Shown: in pieces, positions 16,483 through 26,109 of the stretch
Position numbering within the stretch: position 1 is the stretch's first letter
Layout of the letters: each line of letters opens with the position of its first letter
Source of the DNA: an uncultured Clostridia bacterium
Lineage (GTDB): Bacteria; Bacillota; Clostridia; Oscillospirales; CAG-272
Assembly (NCBI GenBank): GCA_944391815.1
Contig: CALXUV010000074.1
Coordinates: forward strand, 1-53,354
DNA length: 53,354 nt
Direction of reading: 5' to 3'
The notes under the pieces: generated by a model
Told to the model about the DNA's origin: nothing
Databases searched by the model: none
Seen by the model: only the letters and a program-made list of their open reading frames with translations
Translations under genes and position numbers: made by a program

Positions 16483-18492
16483 TCATCTGATTTTCCGCAA
16501 AGCAGCTTTACTTTTTTGAATAAATTCTTTTTCAAGAAGTTTTATGAACAGTCCGCCCTGCACCGTTCTGTTCTGGAAGCCTATCATCTCCGACGTGACG
16601 GTATCATACCAGTCGGTCATAGGCACACGTGTAGGCGAGCAGTTATAGGCATCCCACAGAGGAGCGATGAATTTTCTGAACTCATCATCCGTTCTGCACA
16701 TTGTGGCAGTCCAGACCATCCAGTCGGACTTTGTGTATTCCGCTCTGTTGTCAAGCGGCATCCCGTATTTTCTGAAACGGCTGAAATTTCCCGCAATCTC
16801 ACTTGCGATAACTTCTTTCGGGAAAATTCCGGTACCAAACAGTTTGTCCCAGACGGCATTATATTTCATTGAAAATGAACCTTCTCTGTCAAATGCAAGG
16901 CGGTAAGTTCCGTCGTCTGAAGCGGCGGTACTGCACCAGATTTTCGCCATTTCCCCGGCTTTTGCCAAATAAGTCCTTGCTTTTCTCTTCTGACCGCACA
17001 TACCCATAATAAGCGAAAGAGCGGCAATTCCCATTATCGCTTTGAGTGAAAGGTTGCAGTTATGCGCAAGATGACCGGCAAAATCGTCGGTACAAAGCTG
17101 ATTTTCCGGATCCTGACCGTATTTTAACAGATACTGCGCCCATTTTTCAAGGATCTCAAGTTTATCTTTTACAAAAGCTGTGCTCTGTGAGGCTATCGCA
17201 GAGGCGGCGCACATTATCAGCATATTTCCGCACTCCTCGACCGGCATCTGCATGTCGTAGCTGAGCGTTCCGTCCTTTTGCAGTCCGTAAACCTGACCGT
17301 TAAGCAGAGGATACTGTCCCACGTCATGCGGAGCAAAATCGAACGTCCACGCACTGCTTTCCGCATATTTGAATACCGGGCGCATCATAGCGTTGACCAG
17401 CTCCGGATTGTAGTGAAGGAACATAGGTATCGATGGATAGCTGACGTCCACAGTTGCGGCACAGCCGTTAGAGAAACACTCCTTTGAGATGAACAGCAGC
17501 TTGCCGTCCTCATCAACTGCGACTTTATGTGCTGCAAATGCCTGACGGTAGGCAAGCGAAAGCAGTTCGGCATACTGTTCTCCTCCGGCTTTGCAGGCGT
17601 CGATAAAGAGTCTGTCGGAAAAGCTTCTTGATTTTATGTAGAGCGACGGAAATTCGGAAACGGCTTTTTCTACTGCTGTGGTTATTTTCTGTCCGTTTCT
17701 GTTCCAATAGCTTGTCAGCTGTTTTCCGAAATACTCGATACTTTTTATATCGTCGTATGCAAAAACGATCAGTCCTTCTCCGTCAAAGGAAGCAGTAAGG
17801 GACATCAGCTCTTTCTTTTCCGGCTTTACATCCGCTTTTACACGGCCGGATGTGTAAGTTACCTTTCCGGATGTTACAGCTGCGTTCTGAGCTTTGGCGG
17901 CAAGGTAGAAATATCCCCAATCGATACGGATATCGTCTCCGCTTTTGGAAAGAACATTCTGAACTGTGCTGCCCATCTTCATGCAGACGGCGTTTTTCAG
18001 TTCGGCTTTTTCGGTTACAACCGGATACTGTCCGGCGTAATCGAGACAAAGCTCCTCAGATGCCGAAACGGCGAAACGCACAGCGTGCTTTTTGCCATCG
18101 ACAGAAGTATAAGAAAGTTTAAGATAACTTGCCGGTCTTGAAAACACCTCCGGCTCTGACGGAAGCAAAGGCGTTATAAACTCAGCCTTAACTCTGATTT
18201 CATCACATTCGAATATGTATACCGTCGTAAGTGCATCAATATCAAGTGAAATCTGTCTGATCGGCTGATCGTCCGACACACCCATAAAGCGATATTTCTT
18301 ACCGTCGACCTCAACCAGTCCGAGCATCGACATATTTCTCGGATGCGGTTCGCCGTATTCGATTTTCGTTGATTTTGTGCTTCTGTCTGTCCAATGAGTT
18401 GTCGGGACTGAATTTAACGTATCTGCCGGTGACCATACTGAAAAATACGGGTCAACTGTTATAAGCGGTACTGATGGAGCTCTGAGTTTCAT
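16483..18492 (-). CDS. Glutaminase-A-like protein (DUF5127/DUF4965/DUF1793 type)
   Basis: 669 residues. The N-terminal PSVPLITVDPYFSVWSPADTL followed by THWTDRSTKSTKI is the classic opening of the family named after fungal glutaminase A. The later segments SLAYRQAFAAHKVAVDEDGKLLFISKECFSNGCAATVDVSYPS, PHDVGQYPLLNGQVYG and MPVEECGNMLIM match its (alpha/alpha) barrel-like C-terminal half. Fungal members are secreted glutaminases; bacterial members have no firm function and may act on glycans. Here there is no signal peptide, so it is cytoplasmic. The start is ATG 18492, with AGGAGG in place; the longer reading to 18594 adds 34 doubtful residues. It lies 162 bases after truB but has its own operator-like palindromes (18537-18566) and terminator. 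Confidence 0.82.
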   Translation of the reverse strand: MKLRAPSVPLITVDPYFSVWSPADTLNSVPTTHWTDRSTKSTKIEYGEPHPRNMSMLGLVEVDGKKYRFMGVSDDQPIRQISLDIDALTTVYIFECDEIRVKAEFITPLLPSEPEVFSRPASYLKLSYTSVDGKKHAVRFAVSASEELCLDYAGQYPVVTEKAELKNAVCMKMGSTVQNVLSKSGDDIRIDWGYFYLAAKAQNAAVTSGKVTYTSGRVKADVKPEKKELMSLTASFDGEGLIVFAYDDIKSIEYFGKQLTSYWNRNGQKITTAVEKAVSEFPSLYIKSRSFSDRLFIDACKAGGEQYAELLSLAYRQAFAAHKVAVDEDGKLLFISKECFSNGCAATVDVSYPSIPMFLHYNPELVNAMMRPVFKYAESSAWTFDFAPHDVGQYPLLNGQVYGLQKDGTLSYDMQMPVEECGNMLIMCAASAIASQSTAFVKDKLEILEKWAQYLLKYGQDPENQLCTDDFAGHLAHNCNLSLKAIMGIAALSLIMGMCGQKRKARTYLAKAGEMAKIWCSTAASDDGTYRLAFDREGSFSMKYNAVWDKLFGTGIFPKEVIASEIAGNFSRFRKYGMPLDNRAEYTKSDWMVWTATMCRTDDEFRKFIAPLWDAYNCSPTRVPMTDWYDTVTSEMIGFQNRTVQGGLFIKLLEKEFIQKSKAALRKIR

Positions 18493-18536
18493 AATAAACC
18501 TCCTGTATTTTGATTTTTCTGTATTTGAATTTCTGA

Positions 18537-18566
18537 GCAAAGCTGAAAACTTTGCGCACAATGTGC
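18537..18566. promoter_or_regulatory. Two adjacent palindromes upstream of the glutaminase-A-like gene
   Basis: GCAAAG/CTTTGC (18537-18542/18550-18555, 7-bp spacer) is followed directly by GCACA-A-TGTGC (18556-18566). They lie 45-74 bases upstream of the ATG at 18492 and look like operator half-sites; no dedicated regulator gene is nearby. Confidence 0.4.
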
Positions 18567-18654
18567 AGTAGTGAAGTTGATATTTGAAAATCACCGTGAA
18601 CGGCTTTTTAAATCGGGAAACTGTAATGACAAGATTATCCTATGACTGTAAAAA

Positions 18655-19563
18655 TCATATTCTGAACTGTTTTACCGGCTTTATTGCGCTGCCTTCGGGA
18701 TATTCTTTTACCTGACCGAGCGCAAAAAAGCCATCCCTGTCGTAAAGTCTGACGTACTCTCCGTCACAAAATGACGTTCCGATTTTCTTTTGATATATCT
18801 GACAGCCGTTACCGGCAAGTCCGGCAAAGAAATCCGGAAGCAAAACGCTTTCGCAGTCATCAAAAAGACTTTCAACAGGCAAAAGAAGTCTGACTCTTTC
18901 TTCCTCGCTCATATTTTCAAGCATTTCGAAAGTAACTGCATCTTCCAACCCGAAATTACCGGAACAGGCTCGTGTAAGCGATGACATAACCGCACCCACA
19001 CCGAGTTTTTTACCGATATCGGCGCAAAGAGTGCGTATATATGTTCCCTTTGAAACCTTTACCGCAAGAAGATATTCGTCGCATCTGTCGGTGGCATAAA
19101 CCGAGGCACGGTAAACCGTTATTTTTCTCGGCGCTCTTTCCGTTTCAATGCCTTTGCGTGCAAGGTCTACCAGCTTTCTGCCTCCGACTTTAAGTGCACT
19201 GTACATCGGCGGGATCTGTTCGGTGACACCCACAAATGCGTTAACTGCATTTTTCACCTGCTCACGTGAAGGAAGCTCACCCTCAAATGAAGTTAAAATT
19301 TTCCCGCTTGTATCCTCGGTATCTGTGGTTAATCCGAGTTTGAGTCCTGCGGCATACTCTTTATCGTCAGAAACAATAAATTCCGAAGCTTTTACCGCCC
19401 TGCCTACCATTACAACCAGAACTCCGGTCGCATCCGGATCAAGAGTTCCGGTATGACCAACCTGACGTGTACCGTACAGTTTTCTGATTCTGCTTACCGC
19501 ATCGTGCGACGTTATACCGGACGGCTTGTTCAAAACAAGCACGCCGCTTTGATTTCCGGTCAT
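18655..19563 (-). CDS. truB: tRNA pseudouridine-55 synthase TruB
   Basis: 302 residues. Makes pseudouridine 55 in the T-loop of tRNAs. LNKPSGITSHDAVSRIRKLYGTRQVGHTGTLDPDATGVL contains the catalytic D42. SALKVGGRKLVDLARKGIE (tRNA-binding) and VSKGTYIRTLCADIG follow. The C-terminal region from about 240 is PUA-like. AAGGAG lies before the ATG. It follows nrnA on the same strand, a normal pairing, though the gap is a long 326 bases and rbfA, often next to them, is 18 kb away. Confidence 0.96.
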   Translation of the reverse strand: MTGNQSGVLVLNKPSGITSHDAVSRIRKLYGTRQVGHTGTLDPDATGVLVVMVGRAVKASEFIVSDDKEYAAGLKLGLTTDTEDTSGKILTSFEGELPSREQVKNAVNAFVGVTEQIPPMYSALKVGGRKLVDLARKGIETERAPRKITVYRASVYATDRCDEYLLAVKVSKGTYIRTLCADIGKKLGVGAVMSSLTRACSGNFGLEDAVTFEMLENMSEEERVRLLLPVESLFDDCESVLLPDFFAGLAGNGCQIYQKKIGTSFCDGEYVRLYDRDGFFALGQVKEYPEGSAIKPVKQFRI

Positions 19564-19889
19564 AAATTCTCCTTTAGGAATTGGTAACTTATAATTTTTT
19601 ACCGTTAACTCTTGCTGAAATTCTTAAAAAGCTTATCTTTGAAAACCTGTCCGAAACTGCCCTGTTTTGTTTCAACCAACATTAATCCGTCAACAAAAAG
19701 TAGCCGGATGTCCTGATTATTTGCCTTAGTTAAAATAAGACAACCAAGTCACGGCATAACCCGTAATCCGTTATTTTACCCGAAACGTTGATTTTGAACA
19801 TCAGTATACAATTCAGAGTATACGAATAATCTTATATTTTCCGAATAATGCGGAACAGAGATCCAAAATCGTATATCATGAAGAAATAT
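19564..19889. other. Spacer between nrnA and truB, nothing recognised
   Basis: 326 A/T-rich bases with no open frame of quality, no clear terminator and no recognised RNA. A promoter for truB probably lies here. Confidence 0.5.
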
Positions 19890-20954
19890 TCAGATTTCGA
19901 AATATTCAAGTGCCGCTTTAAGAACTGTTTCTTCCGCTTCCGACGGGCTGTCGGCTCTGACGGTTGCACCTGCTGCTCGCTTGTGTCCGCCGCCTCCGAA
20001 AACTGCACAAATCGCACTTGCGTCCACTCCCGACAGACTTCTCATCGAAACCTTATAAATCTTGTCGTCAGCTGTCTGCTTTATCGTTATCGCAAGCCTG
20101 ACTCCCTCGATTTGTCTTAACAAAGAGACAAAATCGCTTATCGCCTCATCGTCTATGCCGAGACTTTTTTTCAGGGCATTTGAAACCGTTACTGAAGCTA
20201 TTGCTCCATTTGCACTGTATCTGATCGCACCCGTAAGTGCGCTTTCTGCCGAAAGCTGCTCTTTTGTTTTGACCTCGAAAAGTCTTTGGCAAACGGCATA
20301 AGCCTGTGCGCCGGCTTCAATAAGCTGTGCCGCCGTTCTCAAGGTTTTGGCGGTAACATTTGAATACCGGAAGCAACCGGTATCGGAAGCTATCGCTGCA
20401 TAAATGGCTGAACTTACATTTATGTCAGGTGTCTTACCGGGGCAGAGCTCTTTAAATATATCGTAAACTAACTCACCTGTTGCCGCAGCGTCCGGAATTA
20501 TCAGATTTTCCTTTGCGTACTCCGAGCCTGACGGATGATGATCTATTTTCAGGTCTATTCTGTCACCGATCAACGCCCCGATCTCACCCAGAAGATGAGT
20601 TTCAGCTACATCAACAGCACAGACAAGAACATCGGGACTGTCCGCCGCATTTAAAAGTTCTGCTTTAAGCTCTTCACTGAGTGCCGAGAAACAAAACTTT
20701 CCTCTTTCAGTATCTGCACTTGTTTTTTTGCTTTCATCGCACCCGCAATACTCAGTAAAGTTTCCTTCGGCTATAAACGCAAGCCTCACAGGCATCACGT
20801 CCGCACAAAAAATCCGGACATTCTTACCCAAAGTTTCAAGCGCCGATTTAAGAGCAAAAGCTGAACCCACTGTATCAGCGTCCGGCCTTATATGGCAGAG
20901 TAAAACTATATTATTTTTTGACGCAAGCAGGTTTGCCGCTCTTCTGTAATCCAT
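19890..20954 (-). CDS. nrnA: NrnA-type DHH/DHHA1 phosphoesterase
   Basis: 354 residues. Bifunctional oligoribonuclease (nanoRNase) and pAp phosphatase family. DHH-family metal motifs: LLCHIRPDADTVGSAFAL (H21, D25, D27), CAVDVAETHLLG, and KIDHHPSG (the DHH-equivalent). The C-terminal DHHA1 domain has FGGGGHKRAAGATV. About 40 residues longer than Bacillus NrnA; the excess is an insertion near residues 65-100 (CGCDESKKTSADTERGKF and following). GGAGG is upstream of the ATG. First gene of an nrnA-truB unit. Confidence 0.92.
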   Translation of the reverse strand: MDYRRAANLLASKNNIVLLCHIRPDADTVGSAFALKSALETLGKNVRIFCADVMPVRLAFIAEGNFTEYCGCDESKKTSADTERGKFCFSALSEELKAELLNAADSPDVLVCAVDVAETHLLGEIGALIGDRIDLKIDHHPSGSEYAKENLIIPDAAATGELVYDIFKELCPGKTPDINVSSAIYAAIASDTGCFRYSNVTAKTLRTAAQLIEAGAQAYAVCQRLFEVKTKEQLSAESALTGAIRYSANGAIASVTVSNALKKSLGIDDEAISDFVSLLRQIEGVRLAITIKQTADDKIYKVSMRSLSGVDASAICAVFGGGGHKRAAGATVRADSPSEAEETVLKAALEYFEI

Positions 20955-21524
20955 ATCCGACCTCCGGAATTTCGGTTATTTTTTTTCAAAAGATACAGTT
21001 TGATTAAAACTCAAACTTATTTCTGCAATTATCTGCAAATAAATTTCCGGGTTCGTTTAAAAAACGAAAGCCGTTGTTGCAGTTTTGGAATTTTGCTGTC
21101 GTATTTTTATTTTAAGTCGCACCCGGGAACTGAAATCCGGCACAAAACAAAATCCTATACTTTTTTCTTTAAATCAGTTTTTAAGTAAAGATTCGGTACA
21201 TAAAAAATTGAAAAAGTTTTTCCTTACCGAACTGTTATAAAAATCCGGAACTAAACAATTAAAATTACTCTTTCCTTGACTTGACTCAAAATAAATTCCT
21301 ACAAAAATTCGAAATACTTTTACCTTGCCTGATTCAAAACAAATGCGGTGCTTAAAATACATATCAATTTTTCTTCTACCGTATTTGAAACAAACCGGTA
21401 GAAAAGCAAACCGAGTTGCTTTTTAAATTCTGAAATAAAGCCGAAAAGAGGATAACTTTCGGTCAAAATCCGTCATCAGCACAGCTTATACTATTTAAGC
21501 GAATCTGTGCCGCGCGAAAGTGTC
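20955..21524. other. Long intergenic region between tatD and nrnA
   Basis: 570 A/T-rich bases with no credible gene. Between about 21270 and 21400 there are loosely repeated segments (CCTTGACTTGACTCAAAA, CCTTGCCTGATTCAAAAC) about 48 bp apart, which may be the remains of a tandem array. I see no recognised RNA. Confidence 0.45.
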
Positions 21525-22469
21525 TTATCCGAGACTGCTGAGTTTAGTATACTGAAAAAAATTCTCAGCGTTTTCGCCGGTAAGTTCAATTATTTTTTCA
21601 GCCGATACGCCCCTGAGCTCCGCAAGTTTATCGACAACGAATGTAAGCAGTGACGAATTATTACGCTCGCCGCGTTTCGGGTGAGGGGCAAGATAAGGAC
21701 AATCGGTTTCAATAAGCATTCTGTCATCAGGAACCATAGAAGCCACCTCGGGAAGTTTCCGTGCGTTTTTGAATGTCAGAACCCCGGAAAACGAAATATA
21801 ATATCCGAGGTCTATCAACTCTTTTGCCATTTCAGGGCTTCCGCTGAAGCTGTGGAGAACACCTTTGACACCTCTGTATTTTCTGATAATCTCCATAGTG
21901 TCGCCATGTGCGTCTCTGTCATGAATAATCACCGGCTTTCCGGTCTCCGAGGCGATTTGCATCTGCCACTCAAAAAGGATTTTCTGCTTTTCCGGAAGCG
22001 GCGTGTCGTAATGATAGTCAAGTCCTATCTCACCTAACGCCACCGCTTTGGGATGGGAAAGATAACTGCAAAGCACTTCTCTGACGTGTATAAAATCTCC
22101 GCATACATCCGCTTCCGACGGATGAAGACCTGCGCTGAAATAAACATAAGGATATTTCTGCGCAAGTGACTCTGAAAGCTTCATGCTATCATAGGTGCAC
22201 CCGATATTTACTATACCGGTCACACCGCATGAGTGGACATATTCTATCATTTCATCACGGTCACCGTCAAATTTGGCATCATCGTAATGAGCATGGCTGT
22301 CAAAAATACCGTAATATTTTGTCTTGACGTTACCCGCGACTGCGGAAACCGTTTTCTTTGTGTCATCTGCTTTACTTGTATCAGATGCGACCGCTGTTTC
22401 TGCTTGTCCGGCAAGACTACCGGCAAAGTCAGACCGAGCGTTTTTATCTTCTGTAAAGGAAATTTCCAT
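21525..22469 (-). CDS. tatD: TatD-family metal-dependent DNase with N-terminal extension
   Basis: 314 residues from the ATG at 22469, four bases after the metG stop. The TatD barrel starts near residue 50. Metal/catalytic residues: H59-A-H61 (FDSHAHYDD), E147 (ALGEIGLDYHYD), H183 (IIHDRDAH), H206 (VLHSFSGS) and D256 (ETDCPYLAPHPKRG). The first 50 residues are an acidic, Ala/Ser/Thr/Lys-rich linker not usual in TatD. No internal ATG allows a shorter start, and no clear ribosome binding site is seen, so translation is probably coupled to metG. A frame extending to 22514 overlaps metG and is less likely. The metG-tatD order is common in Firmicutes. Confidence 0.9.
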   Translation of the reverse strand: MEISFTEDKNARSDFAGSLAGQAETAVASDTSKADDTKKTVSAVAGNVKTKYYGIFDSHAHYDDAKFDGDRDEMIEYVHSCGVTGIVNIGCTYDSMKLSESLAQKYPYVYFSAGLHPSEADVCGDFIHVREVLCSYLSHPKAVALGEIGLDYHYDTPLPEKQKILFEWQMQIASETGKPVIIHDRDAHGDTMEIIRKYRGVKGVLHSFSGSPEMAKELIDLGYYISFSGVLTFKNARKLPEVASMVPDDRMLIETDCPYLAPHPKRGERNNSSLLTFVVDKLAELRGVSAEKIIELTGENAENFFQYTKLSSLG

Positions 22470-22473
22470 TATA

Positions 22474-24468
22474 TCAGCCGACTCTGTCTCCGACAACTGC
22501 GTCTTCTGCCGCAAAAAGAACTCTTACCACTGCGTCCGGCTCATGACCGCCGCTTGCAAGAACCATTCCCTTGCTCTCTTCACCGCACATCATTCTCGGT
22601 TTGAGGTTTGCGACTATTATCACTTTTTTTCCTATGAGATCTTCGGGTTTATAGTATTTAGCTATGCCGGAAAGAACCTGTCTTTTTTCAAATCCGAGAT
22701 CAAGCTGAAGCTTCAGTAACTTTTTGGATTTAGGCATCGGCTCACATTCAAGAACCTTAGCCACACGCATGTCGGGCTTTATAAAGTCGTCAAATTCTAT
22801 TTCAGGGCAAAGCGGTTCATATTCTTTTTCTTTAGTTTCCGCATTTGCATTTTCGGTTGCTTGTACGTTTTCTTTAACTGCTTCTTCCATTTTTGCATCT
22901 CCGTTATTTTCTTTTTCGCTAATCTTATCCGCCAGCTTTTCGAAAAACTCTTTCTCGTCTATTCTTTTGAACAGCACTTCTCCCGCCGACGTATGAGTAC
23001 CCGGGACAAGCCTGCCGAATTTTTCGCTTAAATCGTCGGTACCGAGAAGACTGAGGATCTTTGCAGAGGTCTCCGGCATGAAGGGTGTAAGGAGCGACGC
23101 TCCTACTCTTATCGTTTCAAGCAGATTATAAAGAACTGTTCCGAGTCGTCCCGAAAGCTCCGGATCTTTCGCCAAAGTCCAGGGACAGTTTTCGTCGATA
23201 TATTTGTTTGCCGCCGAAAGCATCTCAAAGATCTTACCAAGAGCATCGGAAACGTGATACGTGTCCATAAGCTCCCCTACTTTTGCGGTGCATTCCGCAA
23301 CCGTGGCTTTCAGTTTGTCGTCCGACTCTCCCGGAACGTCCGGTGACTGCACAACTCCGTCAAAATATTTCTTGTTCATTGAAAGCGTACGGCTTACAAG
23401 GTTTCCGAGATTGTTGGCAAGATCAGTGTTGTAAGCGCTTATCATACTTTCGTAGGTAATGCTTCCGTCTGTGCTGTAAGGCATTGCCGAAAGTGTGTAG
23501 TGACGCACTCCGTCCACTCCGAAAAGCGAAACAAGGTCGTCGGCATACATCACATTTCCTTTAGATTTACTCATTTTGTCGGTACCGAAGTTCAGCCAGC
23601 CGTGACCGTATATCTTTTTCGGGAGCGGCAGACCGAGTGCCAGCAGCATTATCGGCCAGTATATGGTATGGAATCTGACAATATCTTTACCTATCACATG
23701 AACATCGCACGGCCAGTACTTTTTAAACAGCTCACCCTGTTCGTCTACCGTGTAACCGAGCGCTGTTATATAGTTGGAAAGAGCGTCGATCCAGACATAA
23801 ATCACCTGTTTCTCGTCACCCGGAACCGGTACTCCCCAGGTAAACGAGTTTCTTGTAACGCAGAGATCCTGAAGTCCGGGACGAAGGAAGTTGTTGACCA
23901 TCTCCTTGAGTCTTGCCTCGGGCTCAACAAATCCGGGGTTTTCTTCAATGTGTCTGAGTAGCCTGTCGGCATACTTGCTCATTCTGAAAAAGTATGCATC
24001 TTCCTTTGCTTTCTGGACAGGTCTTCCGCAGTCGGGGCATTTTCCGTCCTTTATCTGGGTATCGGTGAAAAACGACTCGCAGGGAACGCAGTACCAGCCT
24101 TCATACTGACCTTTGTATATGTCACCCTGTTCTAACAGTTTTGTGAAAATACCTGCGACAGCTTTTTCATGATAATCGTCTGTCGTCCTTATGAATTTAT
24201 CGTAGGACGCACCCACAAGCGACCATATTCCCTTTACCTTCTCATAAACGCCGTCGACAAATTCCTTTGGACTTATGCCGAGTTCCTTTGCCTTGTTTTC
24301 GATTTTTATACCGTGTTCATCGGTTCCGGTCAAAAAGAAAACGTCGTAGCCTTTTTGCCTTTTGTATCTGGCAATGCAGTCGGTAAGAATAACTTCATAA
24401 GTATTACCTATATGCGGCTTACCGGAGCAGTACGGTATCGCTGTTGTGATGTAAAATTTTTCTTTCAT
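22474..24468 (-). CDS. metG: Methionyl-tRNA synthetase with C-terminal tRNA-binding domain
   Basis: 664 residues. Class I synthetase: HIGN (19-22) as the HIGH motif, a zinc knuckle CVPCESFF...CPDC (about 127-147), KMSKSKGN as KMSKS (about 297), a DALR-like anticodon domain, and a C-terminal Tr-bp111/EMAP domain (about 558-664, FIKPDMRVAKVLECEP...VIVANLKPRMMCGEESKGMVLA). The linker between the last two is highly acidic and low complexity (about 515-550). Upstream DNA (24469-25037) carries tandem repeats and no S-box or T-box that I can see. Confidence 0.97.
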   Translation of the reverse strand: MKEKFYITTAIPYCSGKPHIGNTYEVILTDCIARYKRQKGYDVFFLTGTDEHGIKIENKAKELGISPKEFVDGVYEKVKGIWSLVGASYDKFIRTTDDYHEKAVAGIFTKLLEQGDIYKGQYEGWYCVPCESFFTDTQIKDGKCPDCGRPVQKAKEDAYFFRMSKYADRLLRHIEENPGFVEPEARLKEMVNNFLRPGLQDLCVTRNSFTWGVPVPGDEKQVIYVWIDALSNYITALGYTVDEQGELFKKYWPCDVHVIGKDIVRFHTIYWPIMLLALGLPLPKKIYGHGWLNFGTDKMSKSKGNVMYADDLVSLFGVDGVRHYTLSAMPYSTDGSITYESMISAYNTDLANNLGNLVSRTLSMNKKYFDGVVQSPDVPGESDDKLKATVAECTAKVGELMDTYHVSDALGKIFEMLSAANKYIDENCPWTLAKDPELSGRLGTVLYNLLETIRVGASLLTPFMPETSAKILSLLGTDDLSEKFGRLVPGTHTSAGEVLFKRIDEKEFFEKLADKISEKENNGDAKMEEAVKENVQATENANAETKEKEYEPLCPEIEFDDFIKPDMRVAKVLECEPMPKSKKLLKLQLDLGFEKRQVLSGIAKYYKPEDLIGKKVIIVANLKPRMMCGEESKGMVLASGGHEPDAVVRVLFAAEDAVVGDRVG

Positions 24469-25037
24469 TTGGATAAAAACCTTCTTTCCATGCTGATAAG
24501 GTTGATTTTATCGGAGTAGATGTCAGTTATTTTGCTGTTTATCCGGCGCATTCCGTAACATCTGTCTGTTTGAAATTTGTTCCGTCTCCTATTACGGAAC
24601 TGAATAAAATATATTTTAAACCTTTCGGCACTGTTTTCGTTTTTGATAATACAGTTTGTCTTTTGCCTGTTTTCGGGTAACTTTGAAAATATTTTCCGAC
24701 TCAGAAAAATAAGATTAAACTTTTAGGTACTTTCTTCAAATTTCAGTGCAGTTTGTATACTTGTTTTTTACGCACGCTTTTACGATTGTACGTTTTCGGG
24801 TAACTTTCAAGACTTTTCCGACTCAGAAAAATAAGATTCAACTTTTCGGTATCTTTTCGTATTTTCAGGCATATTTTTTATATTTTTTTGCTCACGCTTT
24901 TCCGTTTGCCCGTTTTCGGGTGAATTTGAGGAATCTTATCTCTTAATCAGTTAAATTATAATTTGGGCTCAGTAACTCGTATATTCAAATATCCGGTACC
25001 AATTAACATCTGACTTTTCCGACTCAAAAGGGAAGCA
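24469..25037. other. metG upstream region holding a tandem repeat
   Basis: 569 bases between the RluD-type gene and metG. No gene. Its centre is the repeat array listed separately. TTTTCCGACTC from the repeat occurs once more, isolated, near 25015. Confidence 0.55.
24669..24935. repeat. About 120-bp imperfect tandem repeat, just over two copies
   Basis: GTTTTCGGGT starts units at 24669, 24792 and 24912, giving periods of 123 and 120 bp. Units 1 and 2 share TTTTCCGACTCAGAAAAATA and GCTTTT-type tails; unit 3 is cut after about 24 bases. Sequence before 24669 matches the tail of a further unit. Non-coding, upstream of metG on its minus strand. Confidence 0.75.
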
Positions 25038-25946
25038 TCAGGACATATTTTCAAGTTTTTTCAGTATCGTGCAAAACCAATCGGGAAGCGGCAGATCGAA
25101 AAACATATGCTTTCCGGTTACCGGATGAACAAAGCCGAGGGACTTGGCAAAGAGCGCCTGTCCTGAAAACAGTTCACGGTTGTTTTTCTCGAACCGGCTT
25201 GCTCCTGCTCCGTAAACTGTGTCACCTGCAAGCGGATGACCGAGCGACGCCATATGAACTCTTATCTGATGCGTTCTTCCGGTTTCCAGCCTCATCTCGC
25301 AAAAGGTGAAGCCTTTGTACCGACCGAGAACTTTATAATGTGTAATAGCTTCTCTGCCGCCTTCTGCACACGCCATCTTTTTTCTGTCCGACGGGTGTCT
25401 CGCTATCGGCTTGTTTACCGTTCCTTCTTCGTTTTTGAGATTACCGACGACAAGCGCATTGTAAACTCTTTCCGCCTTATGCTCTTTGAGCTGAGCGGCA
25501 AGAGCAGTATGTGCGGCGTCATTTTTGGCAACCACAAGCAGTCCCGCCGTATCCTTATCTATTCTGTGGACAATACCCGGTCTTATCACCCCGCCTATTC
25601 CGCTCAGACCTTCACCGCAGTGATAAAGCAAAGCGTTGACAAGCGTGCCGCTGTAATTTCCGGCGGCGGGATGTACAACCATTCCTTTCGGTTTGTTTAT
25701 GACTATCAGATCGCCGTCTTCATAAACGATGTCAAGCGGTATATTTTCCGGCAAAGCCTTATCCGGCACCGGAGGCGGATACTCAATTTCCACGGAATCG
25801 GACGGCATAACCCGGTAATTTTTCGGTTTTTGCTGACCGTTAACAGTCACATATCCGCCGTCTATCAGCTTCTGTGCGGCACTGCGGGTAACAAGCGAAT
25901 TTTCCGAAACATATACGTCAAGTCTTAAACCTTCTGCCTGTCCCAT
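25038..25946 (-). CDS. RluD-family 23S rRNA pseudouridine synthase
   Basis: 302 residues: N-terminal S4 RNA-binding domain (about 8-60), then the RluA/RluD catalytic domain with HRIDKDTAGLL (catalytic D130), INKPKGMVVHPAAGN and RLETGRTHQIRVHMASLGHPLAGDTVYG. Members modify uridines in 23S rRNA; the exact site is inferred. GGAGG lies before the ATG. Downstream of lspA, the usual ileS-lspA-rluD order in Firmicutes. Confidence 0.94.
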   Translation of the reverse strand: MGQAEGLRLDVYVSENSLVTRSAAQKLIDGGYVTVNGQQKPKNYRVMPSDSVEIEYPPPVPDKALPENIPLDIVYEDGDLIVINKPKGMVVHPAAGNYSGTLVNALLYHCGEGLSGIGGVIRPGIVHRIDKDTAGLLVVAKNDAAHTALAAQLKEHKAERVYNALVVGNLKNEEGTVNKPIARHPSDRKKMACAEGGREAITHYKVLGRYKGFTFCEMRLETGRTHQIRVHMASLGHPLAGDTVYGAGASRFEKNNRELFSGQALFAKSLGFVHPVTGKHMFFDLPLPDWFCTILKKLENMS

Positions 25947-26109
25947 TTCGTCCTCCCGTTCTGACGTTTACTCTGCAATTTTTACGCAGTTTTGCCTATC
26001 CTTACCGTTATCCGGAAAATAACTTTATTCACTCTGTATTTTCCAAGCGTCTCTTTTATATGACCTGCATCGGTTATAGGGCACATTCTGATCAATCTCG
26101 GTGTAAAAT

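Noticed and set aside
24746-24946. 66-codon frame within the metG upstream repeats
   Set aside because: Its protein is simply the translated tandem repeat, Phe-rich and without a start signal.
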